64,000 bases of DNA from Thalassia testudinum (lineage: Eukaryota; Streptophyta; Magnoliopsida; Alismatales; Hydrocharitaceae): contig JAZHRO010000003.1 in the NCBI GenBank assembly GCA_037157565.1, forward strand, positions 72,914,501 through 72,978,500, in the 5' to 3' direction. Under the pieces are notes generated by a model that saw nothing but the letters and a program-made list of their open reading frames with translations, was not told where the DNA came from and did no database searches. Below are positions 19,678 through 30,716 of this stretch, in pieces. The position numbers were made by a program, and so were the translations under genes. Within the stretch, counting starts at the first letter, position 1; every line of letters begins with the position of its first letter.

Positions 19678-20826
19678 TGTGACATCCTTACAAACGTCGA
19701 ATGAAAAATCCTACTGTACAGATGGATTAGGAGCGATATCGTAGTCCAGCAGCATGGGAATCATCATGATCTGAGCACCGTGGCATCACCTACAACAGAA
19801 AGAAGATGGACGACCTAGATGGTGCTAGGTAGTGCCATCTTGGCCACCCAACACCGACCGATATTCACTCTTCATCAAGGCATCATCCACTCTCAGCCAT
19901 TGGATCTTGATCCAACCATTAAGAGATCGTCGCCACCGTGCTCCCATAATTCTTCTTTATGACAAAGAACGGCCTTGGCTCATTAGGCATGAAGGCATCT
20001 CTCAAGGGAGGGGTGCGGGTTCGAAACTAGCTACCCCCTCAATTGGGTGCTTGAGGCACGACATAGCAATTGGTGTACTGGCAGCGTAGAGCAGCAACAG
20101 TGCACAAGCGCAAGCGCGGCGCAGCGCAGCACAGCACAAAGCATGCCAATGCATGCGCATGCAGTGGGGAACGCGAAGGCAGCTGAAGCATTGAAGGTGT
20201 GAGGTAGAGGGCAAAGGTGACGCATGCGGTGGGTCTTCAGTGATGCTTGCGGCTGTCACTGTTGACCCGAGAGATTTCTGGCCTTCTCCCCCATTATAAA
20301 AGGGCCTACTGCCCTCAACTTTTGCTGATCATCTACCTAAGCTTGCACCCTCGAGATACCACCACCTTCTACAGTTCCAAGCAAGGTCTCGAAGTTGTCG
20401 AGCCACCGACGGAAGCCCTTCCACCGCCGTGGCTGTCTCAATGCATTCTTCTTCCTTGTCATAATGTTATTTTATTTTGTAGTGTAGTTCATATATTGAT
20501 TTTGTTAAAGCATTCATCTACATTATGTTGATTACACATTTGATAAGTGATTGTTGATATATGAATCTTATGATATCTTGAGCATGGTTTTCTAACCCTC
20601 TCTCTCTCTCTCCCTTTATCTCTCTGTCCCTTTATCTCTTTCTCGTTCTCTAATTGATTTTCAAGTGAACAAACAACATATTTATGTGACACGAAAGTGA
20701 GCATATGATCTAATTATTGCCTCATTGTGTTCGACACTCAGACTCACCTTCGATTCTTTATTTATAATTGACGTCGTAAACATGCTATAACGAACCGTTT
20801 TACGCAAACACGTCCAGCGAACGTCA
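19678..20826 (+). mobile_element. LTR F1
   Basis: TGTGACATCC to ...GAACGTCA, 1149 bp, collinear with LTR F2 (26495-27675). TATAAAA at 20295-20301 is the promoter; the U5 box is at 20719. The GC-rich stretch 20090-20165 contains repeated GCATGC palindromes. LTR C (49158) shares its 5' 200 bp in diverged form (GAAGAATCCGACCATAC...GATGGATT). No coding content. Confidence 0.8.
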
Positions 20827-20831
20827 ATTTT

Positions 20832-20849
20832 TTGCACCATTGACGGGAG
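20832..20849 (+). promoter_or_regulatory. Primer binding site of element F
   Basis: TTGCACCATTGACGGGAG is a degenerate version of the tRNA-Asp complement, 5 nt after the LTR end. Confidence 0.6.
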
Positions 20850-22588
20850 GCAATGGATCTCTTATTCACTTTCATTTTCTTGGTCATTATTTATACTCGT
20901 GTTATCTAAATTGCTCCTCTCTCTCTTCTTGTGGTTGCAAGAACCTCATGCATCGGCAATGGGAGGAGAATGAGCCGGGTTGGATCTTGTCTTCGACCTG
21001 AAGAAGAATGCCATCGACCTGAAGGCTTGATCTTGTCTTCCCATGATCCAAAGGTAACTTCTCATCTTTGGACCAAGAAAAATGGTGGTGTGTTAGAAAA
21101 AACCCCTCTCATTTGTTTGTCGAAGAAAAATGCCACCATTAAGTCAACAACACATTAATTTCGCAAGATCATTTTCTGGACTTAGGTTGAGGACACGATT
21201 GAAGGACTCTCTACACATGTAAAAATTTTGAAAAAAATCTTAGCGGTGCCCCATCCAGTTTGTGAACTCCCCTTCAATTTTCGAAGACAAACTCTTTGTG
21301 GTTTGGCCGTGAGAAATTCTCTACTAAAAGCGCGCAAGGTTGTCCTAAGTTCTGGAGATCTAAAGATTGTTCTTACTGCTGCGAACTCCACACAGATCAG
21401 ATTTGTGAGAAATTTCTTTTTTTGGAAATGTCTCAAAATTCTCTACACTTCATCTCGAGATCATTTTTTAATTTGAAATTGATTAGTGCTTTTTCTGATC
21501 AAAATCTTAAACTTGCACACTGATCTAGAAGTTTTGGATAGATTGACCCCCTCTTCAAAATACTTGAATTTGGGTGGTCTATCATCCTCAAAAAAATTAT
21601 GAAATTAAATTTTCTGAAAATATCATCTGATTTCGGTCAGGATAGGGTTGTTGATTATTTTGATTGGACCCTTCATGACAAAATCTCAAAAAAGAAAAAT
21701 CTTCATTAAGTAGAAGGTACACACCCTAGGATCTTCCACACTAGAGTTTTTAACTTCATAGCAACACAAAAGGCCTTAAAGAAAATCAATTTTCACCAAT
21801 CGGTGACCATACATTTGTGCCTTGTTTGAATGCGTAAACAAGTGAAATTTTAAAATCCATTAAAACAAGATTCAAACCCTAAAAATCACACATCTCAATC
21901 TTGCTTACTAAAGAACACTTGTTTTGGCATTGGGTCCTTGCACCTAATTGTGCACACTTAATTTTCTTATCCCTCTACTTCTTCCAAACCATGGATTTCA
22001 ATGCCTATCCTTTATTTCCAAACTATCCCAAACATGATTTATATCCTAACCCAAGTGGGCTGTATCCACAGTTTACTTGGGATAACCAACTACCTAGTTG
22101 GGGACTTAATCTAGGACCTGAGTACCCAACATATCTCCCTTATCCCAACTATCCCAATTTTCCTCAATGTGCATCAACTTCCTATTAGGATACTTCCAAC
22201 CAACCCACTCAGGGGTATGACCCAAACCTTGAGGATCCTTACCTTGATTCTCCTTTTGATGGCTCTTCTTTTAGGTCCCACCCATCCACTAATCAATTTG
22301 ATAGGACCTACACTCTAGGAGAACACCAAGACCCCTACCCTTCCCAGGACCATAACCAAGATAGGTCATCTGAATTCAAGGATCTTTCCTACATGACCTA
22401 TGGATTGGAAGGGATTCTAGAAAAGTTGAAATCAAAGGATGATCATAAACCTAGGCAAATCAAGAATGATCAAACTTTGGTTTGGAACCCTGATGAAGAA
22501 TCCGACTGAAAGGACTTAGAACCTCAATTATTCTAGAGTAGGAAAAAATAGAAAATGGTTCTTCTTGAAGAATTGGACCTTGAAAATG
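20850..22588 (+). mobile_element. Element F internal region, first half, with non-gag ORF
   Basis: A non-coding leader (20850-21990) is followed by an ORF with ATG at 21991. The product starts MDFNAYPLFPNYPKHDLYPN and is rich in Tyr, Pro, Asn and Asp (GPEYPTYLPYPNYPNFPQ). Stops fall at 22186 and 22507; between them the frame continues with EDPYLDSPFDGSSFRSHPST and a charged segment. No capsid, zinc knuckle or pol is found, so F looks non-autonomous. The leader resembles 51440-51600 of the C element (CAAGATTCAAACCCTAAAA). The solo LTR A interrupts it after 22593. Confidence 0.55.
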
Positions 22589-22593
22589 ATAGG

Positions 22594-25383
22594 TGATAGC
22601 GATGGCGTGAAGAGATAACCGGGTTTTATTGTTATGTCATTGTAGTATAGCCAGTTATTGCCATCATTTCAAATATATAATTTTTTACTCGGAAAATAAA
22701 AGAGTTCCCGAGGTCGAACTCAGGGAGCAAGTTGTATTCTAGGGGTACAAAGTTTCTTTTACAAAAATATAGATAGATAGAGAGAGAGATGAAAAATTGT
22801 TGGCTTCTTCTTTCTCGTCTGTCTTCTTCTTTCTATTCTCTTCTCTTGGGCTTTTGGTTCCTTTATCTCCTTGTGGTCTTCTTCTTCTTTCTGTCTTCTT
22901 TATCTGCAGCAGTGGGTGATGTTCTTCTTTGTCAGTTCTTGTTTCTGCTCGTCTCTTTCTTTTTCTGCTCCCTTGCGGTCCTGTTCTTCTTCTTCTTCTT
23001 TCTTTCTTCTTTTCCTTTCTTCAGACTTTCTTCTTCTCGTGCTCTTCTTCTTCTTTCAGTTCTTGTCTTGGCCTCCCTGCGTTCTCCTCTGCCTCGCCTT
23101 TCTTCTCCTTCTTTGCCTTCAGGATGTCGTCTGATTTTCCAATCAGATGACTTAAACCGCAGCTGCTACAGTGCCGCTCGGTGATCCTCCTTCCTTCAGC
23201 TTTCGTCTTCTTCCATGGTTCTTCTTCACCTGTGCCTGCACACTTACACAGCTTGATCAGAGAGGGGCAAAACCTATCTCTACCCTCCCCCGCGTCTCTC
23301 TCTCACAGAATCCGCTCATGGGATAGCTCTCCCAGAGTTGCCGGGTAGCTGGGTACGGGTCGCGCCCGGGTCCAGGCCCACCGGCGTGCGTGGTGCGCGA
23401 GGAGTGCAGGTCAGTCTAAGTCGGGTCGGGCCAGGTCCGCGGGGCGTGAGCGCGGATGAGACCGGGTAACCGAGCGGGTGAAGGGGACCTCACCCCGTGT
23501 GCTGAGGCAATAAGCCTCCAGCACTTTTTCGCTTTATACCGCTGCGTTCCTTCAGAGCCTTCCAAGGTGGGACTAAATGTCCCACCCCAATTTCGCGCCT
23601 GCGCGGAGGAAGCAGCCGGTAATCGCAGCGTTACGCGAGACCTTCGCACGAGGGCTTCTACTCGACTGCAGCCTGGTGCTTCGCGAAGGCGTCTTGCGAT
23701 GTCTGGGAGCGTAACCTGGGCGTGACTCACCTGGGGCAGCAGGTGAAGAAGCTGCTTTGCTTCAACAATGGCGGCAACGAGCGCAGGTACCTACCCACAG
23801 AAAAATGGCCTCTCAGCCCAATCAGAAATGCGGAGGACCTTCGCCGTGGCACGGTGAAGGTGGTCGGGGGGTGTGCAGGCGGCGGGGCGGGGCCTAAGGG
23901 CTGCCCTAGGTCGGACTGTGGGTCGGGAGATGGGTTTGTTCGGTGGAGTTGCAGGGGGTGATTTGGGGGAAGTGGAGGGGCAGAGATTATGTGCAGGTCG
24001 GCGAGCCGTGTGGGATGCTGGAGTGATGGGAGCGGCTCGCCGGAGGATGGCCGGAGGCGGAGAAGGTGAGGGTGATAGGTCGGAATCGAGGGCGACAGTA
24101 GATGTTTAAAGTGAGGAAAAGGAAGAGGGGAGGAAGAGGAGGAGTTCTACCTACTTAGCTGGACGAGGAGGGGCCGGAGCGGGCGACAGTCGTATCGACT
24201 GTCGCCGGAGAAGAAGATGCTCGGGGGAAGGGGCAGCGGCGAGCAGAGGGCCGGAGAGGCGCCAGCTGGGTGCGGCGTGGCATGGGAAGAGCAGGGGAAA
24301 AAGTCTCTGCTGCTGGTATTGCGGCAGAGCGAAGAGGAGGAGGAGGAAGAACCGCCGGAGCTGGTGGACGTCTGCCGGAGTGAGAAGAGAGGAAAGTTGG
24401 GGGTTTTCTCCGTCAGATCCAAGTTGGGAAGAACGGTGGAGCAACGGGGGTATTTATAGTGACCAAATCAGGGAGGAAGGCGGAGGGAGATGACGTGTCT
24501 CCCTCGTCGGAGGACGCCGGAGATGGAAACCCATACCGTCCGTGCGTTCACACGGCCGGTATGGTGGGTTACAACGACCAGGGGGGTGTCCCTGCGACGG
24601 CTGACGACGCAGGGCACCCCCGGTTTACTTGCCAGACTCTCCCCCTCACCCTGCGTGGCGCCATGCTCCGTGCAAGGTCGCCGGGGCATGGTGCTGGCAG
24701 GTTTTGCAGGGAGGACCTGAACGCAAAGAACGAAGGAGAGTTAGGGGCCAAAATGCGAGTGTTCAAAATTGAGGGCCAAAAAGTTAATATATGAGGACCA
24801 AAGTGTAAAGTTGGTAAAGAAGGTTTCTTCTTAGGCTCAAGTTTTTATACATGACTAATTAGGACCTAAGGAATCTGATGGTGAATTTTATTTCTAGATT
24901 AAACCTTGTTTGACTGGTCAATTTATGCAAAAACCCAAATTAAGTTATTAATTGGGTATGGTTCTCAATGTAGGTCAAGATGGGTTCCTAAGGTCAAATT
25001 GAAGGTTCTAAACCCTAGAGATTATTTTTCTATGAATTTTAGAGGGTTTATTCCATTTTTTCTTTGCCTTGAACCTCGTGAATTGAAGTGGGTTTGTTTT
25101 AGGGTTACAGATTATTATTTAGTTCCTTGGAATTGCTGTAGCCCTTGCCAGATCATCTCATCCCACTTTTATTCTTATTAGGTTGCTTTGACCTTTGTTT
25201 GGACCCTGAATTACCCTGTATGCAGATTATACTGGTAAAATTGCATTTTTACCCCTTATGACTTGTTTTCTCCTTAAACTCAGAATTCTCTGAGTTAAGC
25301 CTTTCCTTGAGTTATGTATGAGCTTTTATCCTCTATATTGGGTCAAAATGAGCTAGTTATGGCTCATGATGAGGTTCTCATCA
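22594..25383 (-). mobile_element. Solo LTR A (2.79 kb) in element F
   Basis: A complete LTR of family A in inverted orientation: TGATAGC on the left, ...CTCATCA on the right, and perfect 5-bp target duplications ATAGG at 22589-22593 and 25384-25388. No internal region remains, so it is a solo LTR left by LTR-LTR recombination. The start (minus) carries TGATGAGAACCTCATCA. TATA is at 24460-24451, USE plus TATA at 23573-23532, the pyrimidine tract (purine on sense) at 22786-23110 and the U5 box at 22726-22712. The ORFs here are low-complexity or GC-rich artefacts. Confidence 0.92.
23532..23573 (-). promoter_or_regulatory. snRNA-type USE box plus TATA in solo LTR A
   Basis: On the minus strand GTCCCACCTTG (23573-23563), a 24-nt gap, then TATAAAG (23538-23532). 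Downstream, GGAGGC/GCCTC and GGTGA...TCACC hairpins occupy the place of the A1 hairpin. Two USE positions are off consensus; the TATA is better than in A1. Confidence 0.55.
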
Positions 25384-25388
25384 ATAGG

Positions 25389-26124
25389 TCCCACCCATGA
25401 ACTTAAACCCCAGTTCGGACTCTAGCACACATCATCAACCACACCCTCCCAACTTTGATTTAAATACCAAGGAGAAAATCCAAGGGAAACCTAATGATAC
25501 CCAATCAGTTCTTGATAGCCTTTAGTTGCAGTTACAAAGATAGAAACAAGAATTGATTAAAAGGCGACAAGCCATGATGGATATGTTCCAACAATTGGAT
25601 GAAGACGGTCAATAGAAAGTGATGAAAGAAACTTCTTTCTCAGAAACAATGGAACAAGGCCCCATGATAATTGATTGGACCACATCTAGTTACCCTAAAT
25701 CGGTGCAGTCCACTATCAACACTTCCCTAATGTTGGAAAGCATTGAGGGCCCTTTGGAATATAAGTAGGTAGAAAATAAGGATGAATCTAAAAATTTGAA
25801 TGATAAGATTGGGGTCTGTGTCCCAGAATTTAATGATTTAGTAATAGGGACATCAAGATTTGGGGATGGGGAATTTGACTCTCTTCACCTTGATTATGAA
25901 ATACTTAAAGACCCCATCATGGATTTAAAGGAAAGGCAACAGGAAGAATTGTGGTATGAAATGAATGATGAAATTAGCTCCATCACGAGTCCATCCCTAA
26001 TGATTGAATATGATTTGGAAGAGATGAACAAGATATTAGGCTCCAATGCTGATGAGGAATTTGAGAAAGAAATCATGATTGAGGAAGGGGAGGATTTTCA
26101 CTTTAATCAACCGAATCAATCATG
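25389..26124 (+). pseudogene. Element F internal ORF, second half (acidic, coiled)
   Basis: This continues the F ORF after the solo LTR. It first shows a coiled-coil-like stretch (KQELIKRRQAMMDMFQQLDED) broken by stops. The open segment 25796-26125 (109 residues) is strongly acidic: FGDGEFDSLHLDYEILKD, EEMNKILGSNADEEFEKE, EEGEDFHFNQPNQS. The plan (Tyr/Pro-rich start, coil, acidic tail) resembles the E-LARD ORFs at 33747-35074. Function unknown; it may be a gag substitute or accessory protein of a non-autonomous element. Confidence 0.5.
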
Positions 26125-26494
26125 ATTAATCAAACACATTCTTTTGTAGCTAACCCAAATCTCAAAAGTATTGATGTAACCAATGTGGAGTTGGCTAAAC
26201 ATTTGGAGTCCAAACTTTGAGAAGAAGAAGAGAACATTTCGTTGAAATCAAGTTTATGGAGGGACACTGAAATGACCCCCTTGAGGACAACAAAATCAGA
26301 GACGAAAATATTGACTGTAGGGGTCCTGAGTTGATCAAACCACCAACTTTTTATTAGGATCAATTGCACTCCATTGGAATCCATTCGTAGATCTGGCCTC
26401 CGTAGCTCCAGCCTCCGGATCAAAGCACCAACTTTCGATTCAACCTCCGTAGCTCCCAAAACAAGCTTGAGAAAGATAAATGGCCTGGGGGCAA
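26125..26494 (+). mobile_element. Element F 3' non-coding tail and polypurine tract
   Basis: This short non-coding tail ends in CCTGGGGGCAA (26484-26494) directly before LTR F2. It lacks the ATGGGC units and the CCTCAA hairpin seen in A1 and E. Confidence 0.6.
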
Positions 26495-27675
26495 TGCTAC
26501 ATCCTTATGAACCTCGGATGAAAAATCTGACCGTACGAATGGATCTGGAGTGACGGTCACAGTCCGGCAGCACGGGAAGCATCATGATCTGAGCACTATG
26601 GCATCACCTACAACAAAAAGAAGATGGATGGCCTAGATGGTTCCATGTGCTGCCATCTAGGCTGCCCAACACTGGCCAGCAACCACTCTTCATTAAGGCA
26701 TCATCCACACTTAGCCATTGGATGTTGATCCAATGGTTGAGAGATCATCTCCACCACGCGCCCATAATTCTTCTTTACGACAAAGAACGACCTTGGCTCA
26801 TCAGCTGTGAAGGCATCTCTCAAGGAAGGGGTGCGGGTTCGAAACCCACTACCCCTCAATTGGGTGCTGGAGGAACAACGTAGCAATTGGAGCAGTGGCA
26901 ACACAAGAAGGCACATGCGGGTGAGGATCAGCAGTAGCGCACAAGCGTAAGCACGACACAGCGCAGCAGTGGTAGCACGGCACAATGCATGCCAGTGCAT
27001 GCGCACGTGGCAGGGCAAGTGGAGGCAGCTGGAGCATTAAAGGCGCGAGGGCGGGGGCAAGGGATATGCATGCGGTGGGTCATCAGTTACGCTTGCAGCT
27101 GTCACTATTGATACAATGTTGATTTTTGGCCTTCTCCCTCCATTACAAAAGGGCCTACCCCCCTCCATTTTTGCTCATCATCTACCTAAGCCTCCACCCT
27201 CGAGATACCACCACCTTCTAGAGTTCCAAGCGAGGTCCCGAAGCTGCCGAGTTGCCGACGGAAGCCCCTCCATCACCGTGGCTATCTCGACGTGTTCTTC
27301 TTCCTTGTCTTAGTGTTATTTTATTTTGTAGTGTAGTTGATGTATTGATTTTGTTAAAGCATTCATCTACACTATGTTGATTACACATTTGATAAGAGAT
27401 TATTGATATGTTAATCTTATGATATCTTGAGAATGGTTTCTAACCCCCTCTCTCTCTCCCCCATTATCTATCTCTCCCTCTATCTCTTTCTCATTCTCTA
27501 ATCGATTTTCAAGCAAACAAGTGACATATTTATGAGACACGAAAGCGAGTATTTCATCTAATTATTGCCTCCCTGTGTTCGACACTTGGACTCACCTCTG
27601 ATTTTTTGTTTAAAACTGACATCGTAAATGCACTACAGTGAACAATTTTACGAGAAGTGCATCCAGCAACTGTTA
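26495..27675 (+). mobile_element. LTR F2 (3' LTR of element F)
   Basis: TGCTACATCC to ...CAACTGTTA, 1181 bp, collinear with F1. The TATA is mutated to TACAAAA (27144-27150). The U5 box CCTCCCTGTGTTCGAC is at 27568-27583. GTGACGGTCAC (26550-26560) is a short palindrome also seen in LTR C as GTGACGATCAC (49377-49387). It abuts LTR E at 27676. Confidence 0.75.
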
Positions 27676-28746
27676 GTGGCCAGCCGAGAGAAGCTCATTG
27701 GAGGTGGAGTGGATCGAGCGCTTCATGCCGGAGTTCTCGGATTGTCGAATGGTGGCCATTGGTGGCTAGGTGGATTGGTGGTGGAGGTGGGTTTCAACGG
27801 CCTGCACAAAGGTGTTGGAGCTGAGGGAGCTCTCTATTGGGGGCACGGAGATGAGGGGGACATGTGCACTACTATTGTTGAAGGTGTGGAGAGCCACTGG
27901 CCATGCGCGGAGCACAGGAAGGGGTGGAGAGCTGTTGTGCGCAGGTGGAGCACGGCAAGAGGAAGGTGGCAGGAGTGTGTGGTGGTGCAGTTGCTGGCCT
28001 CGTGTGGGTTATGTGCACAGTGGGACTTGCACACACAAGCTGCTGGTAGTGTATAAAGGTGATGCGCATTGGAGGGCTACTCGAGGTGATGCATGCAGTG
28101 AGGTGGTAGAGGTGGGTATGATGATTTGGGTTGTTTTTGGTGGAGGAACAACAAGGGAAGAAGGAGAAAGGAAGGGGAAAGTGATGAGGTGTGGAAATGG
28201 GGGGGGGGCATCAGATGTCTGAGAAACTTCCCAGATGTCTTAAATAGAGGGCAAGATGAAGCTGAAGTGGTACGTGGATGTAGTAGTGGTGTTGATGGTG
28301 GTGAACGCTGAGGTTCTCACCATAATGCAAGCGAGCTCCCAGATGGTGGTGTGGCCTGTCATGCCACAAACCCATGATGGTGGAGGCTCGCTGCCACATT
28401 CAAGGCCAGTGGTGTTGGAGTGTAGGAGAATCTGGGTTGTTTGCATTATAGGGAAGGGGGTGAAGGCCAGCCTAGCACGGTCATCTCCTCCTCCGTTGGA
28501 GCTGTAGGTGGTGAATTTGAAATCAAAGAGGTAGGATCAGATCCTCTTCATGGCAGATAAATGCTGGCAGCTACGCATGAATGGGTGCATGAGGAGGAAG
28601 CACAACCGTTATATGTTGAAGAGAATAAGAAACTAATAAAATATTATGGTTATTTATGCATAAGCCCTTAACTTTTATGTTAAATTAAAATAATGCATGT
28701 AATTCACCTAATTGATTAACTAATCAAATGCATGTAATTCTAAGTT
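27676..28746 (-). mobile_element. LTR E, middle part (5' LTR of E-auto)
   Basis: Collinear with 9900-10935 of the 3' LTR. It includes the 28-bp palindrome at 28213-28240, with both outer octamers AGATGTCT here. The final 16 bp (28731-28746) are the left target duplication of the LINE. His/Gly/Trp-rich ORFs across it are not conserved in frame with the other LTR. Confidence 0.75.
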
Positions 28747-30711
28747 TCTTTTTTTTGAAAAAGAAAGGAATGCTATCGAATCACCAATAGCAAACCAGGA
28801 GAGCTATTATTGATAATAAAAAATATTTACAAGTTCAACTCCCAATGCTGTATGAGACACCAGCAAAAATTTACAATATTTTCCACATACACTGGGGTCT
28901 CCTGAAAATCATGCTCATTTCTAGCCCTCCATACAGCCCATAACATAGCCACCATGTGTATATAAGGCTTATTCCCATCCACAAGGTAGCGCCACAAATT
29001 CCCCCAAGTGGGTAAGGACTTGTTGCATACTTTCCTCCATACATAATCAGTGATCGCACATGAAGAAAAGATATGAACGCTAGAATCATTATGCAGCCCA
29101 CATAAAAAACAAAATTGGGCGGGGGTCCCCATCCTTCTATGCCTCAGATCTCCAGTAATCAATCCATCCCTCCTGCAGAGCCATAAGAAAATTTGTAACT
29201 TTAGTGGTATTTTTAATTTCCATAGCTTTTTCCCCATTTCTTCATCTTCCGCCATCCTAGAGGAAATTATCAGCTTGTCATAGGCAGCCGCAGTAGAAAA
29301 ATTACCTTCCCATTTGTATGTATCATATTCCTGAGGCATGGGTTTGAAAGCCGCAAGCTCTTGCTTGAGACGTTCAGTCTCTACACGAGATCTTGTTTCA
29401 TGGATATGCCACACATCATTATTTAACAACCACTGCTCCGAATCCACATCCCAATAATCGGCTACCACTGCATTTTTATTTGCAGCCAGAGCATAAGCAA
29501 GGGGGAACCTGTCTTTAAACGTTCCTCCATGTACCCAATTTTCCAACCAAAACTTGAAGCTTTTTCCATCACCTAAAACTGATTTGAAAAAATTCCAATT
29601 ATCTTTCAGGGCCCGCACCACAGAAGACCAAAAGGGGGACGGTTTACGTGGGTTAAGATGATTTATCTCATCATTGGTACTCCCATAACTGTCCTGGATA
29701 ATTTCTGTCCAAATTTTTTTTCCCCCTGTAGCAATCGAACAGCCCACTACAATAGTAGCGCTTCATTAAATTCTTTGAGGGATCTAACACCCAGACCTCC
29801 CATCTGCTTAGGTTTGCAAACTGATTCCCACTTTAAGTGTTGAAAAAAGGCCCCCTGATGAGAGGCCCCTTTCAAAAAAAATCATTTCCGCATCACCTCC
29901 AGCTTTTTCCAAATAGAATTCGGAGCTCTAAGGACAGAGAAAAAGAATATGGGAATTGAAGTGATAACAGAATTCAGTAATATATACCTCCCCCCTTTTG
30001 ATAAGTATCTACTGCTCTAGCCCTCCAATTTAGTAGCTACCTTTTCAAAGAGGAAAGACCAATCTGCTTTCTTCATCTTAGAACATTTCAGAGGCAGACC
30101 CAGATATTTAATTGGCAGTGGAACCACAGGTGTACCAAGAATGGTGGAGATCTCATTCTGTAACCCACTATTCATCCCAAAACAGACCAGGAAAGATTTA
30201 CTACAATTCAATCTGAGACCAGAAACCTCTCCAAAAATTTTTACCATATGTAACAGAGCCTGCACTTCTCTCTTCCCCCCTTCCCTAAGAAAAATAGTAT
30301 CATCAGCATATTAAAGTACAAGGGCTAGAGCCCTATGATTAGACAGTGAATACCCCCTTATAAAACCATCCGCTGCTAGTTTACAAGCAAATCTAGCCAA
30401 AGTGTCCACCGCAAGGTTAAAAATCAGAGGGGCAATAGGGCAGCCTTGCCTTACTCCACATTGGGGCTGAATCCAACAGCGACACAGTTTACCATTTATC
30501 AATGGGGAAAAAGAGGCTGTTGTAATGCACCTCTTCACCCATTGAATCAGTAAAGGTGGAAATTTTCTCCTTCTAAGAATCTCCCACAAGTATGACCAGG
30601 AGATTGAGTCGTAGGCTTTGGAAAAATCAACTTTCCACAAGAAATCCTTAGATTTTCTCCTATGCCAACCCATAACAATCTCCTGCGCAACATTGAATGA
30701 CTACTGTAAAG
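28747..30711 (-). pseudogene. L1-type LINE, ORF2 3' part (RT end and zf-RVT)
   Basis: On the minus strand, after the break at 30712, come FLWKVDFSKAYDSISWSYLW and INGKLCRCWIQPQCGVRQGCP with IAPLIFNLAVDTLARF (30673-30311). YADDTIF follows at about 30307-30287 (both catalytic Asp present, with a stop codon one residue before the box). 30265-30017 shows GLRLNCSKSFLVCFG and IKYLGLPLKCSKMKKADWSF. The last 306-residue piece (29747-28827) ends with the zf-RVT region WKLKIPLKLQIFLWLCRRDG and CFLCGLHNDSSVHIFSSC. A T-run at 28748-28756 is the poly(A) tail. 28731-28746 and 38933-38948 form the 16-bp TSD (one mismatch). Confidence 0.88.
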
Positions 30712-30716
30712 ATCTC

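Noticed and set aside
20090..20165. GCATGC-rich segment as a CRISPR-like or satellite array
   Set aside because: No regular repeat-spacer pattern; short palindromes within LTR F and also in F2.
23456..24794. Several GC-rich ORFs in the solo LTR A
   Set aside because: Sit between promoter motifs of an LTR; no match to the other A copies in frame.
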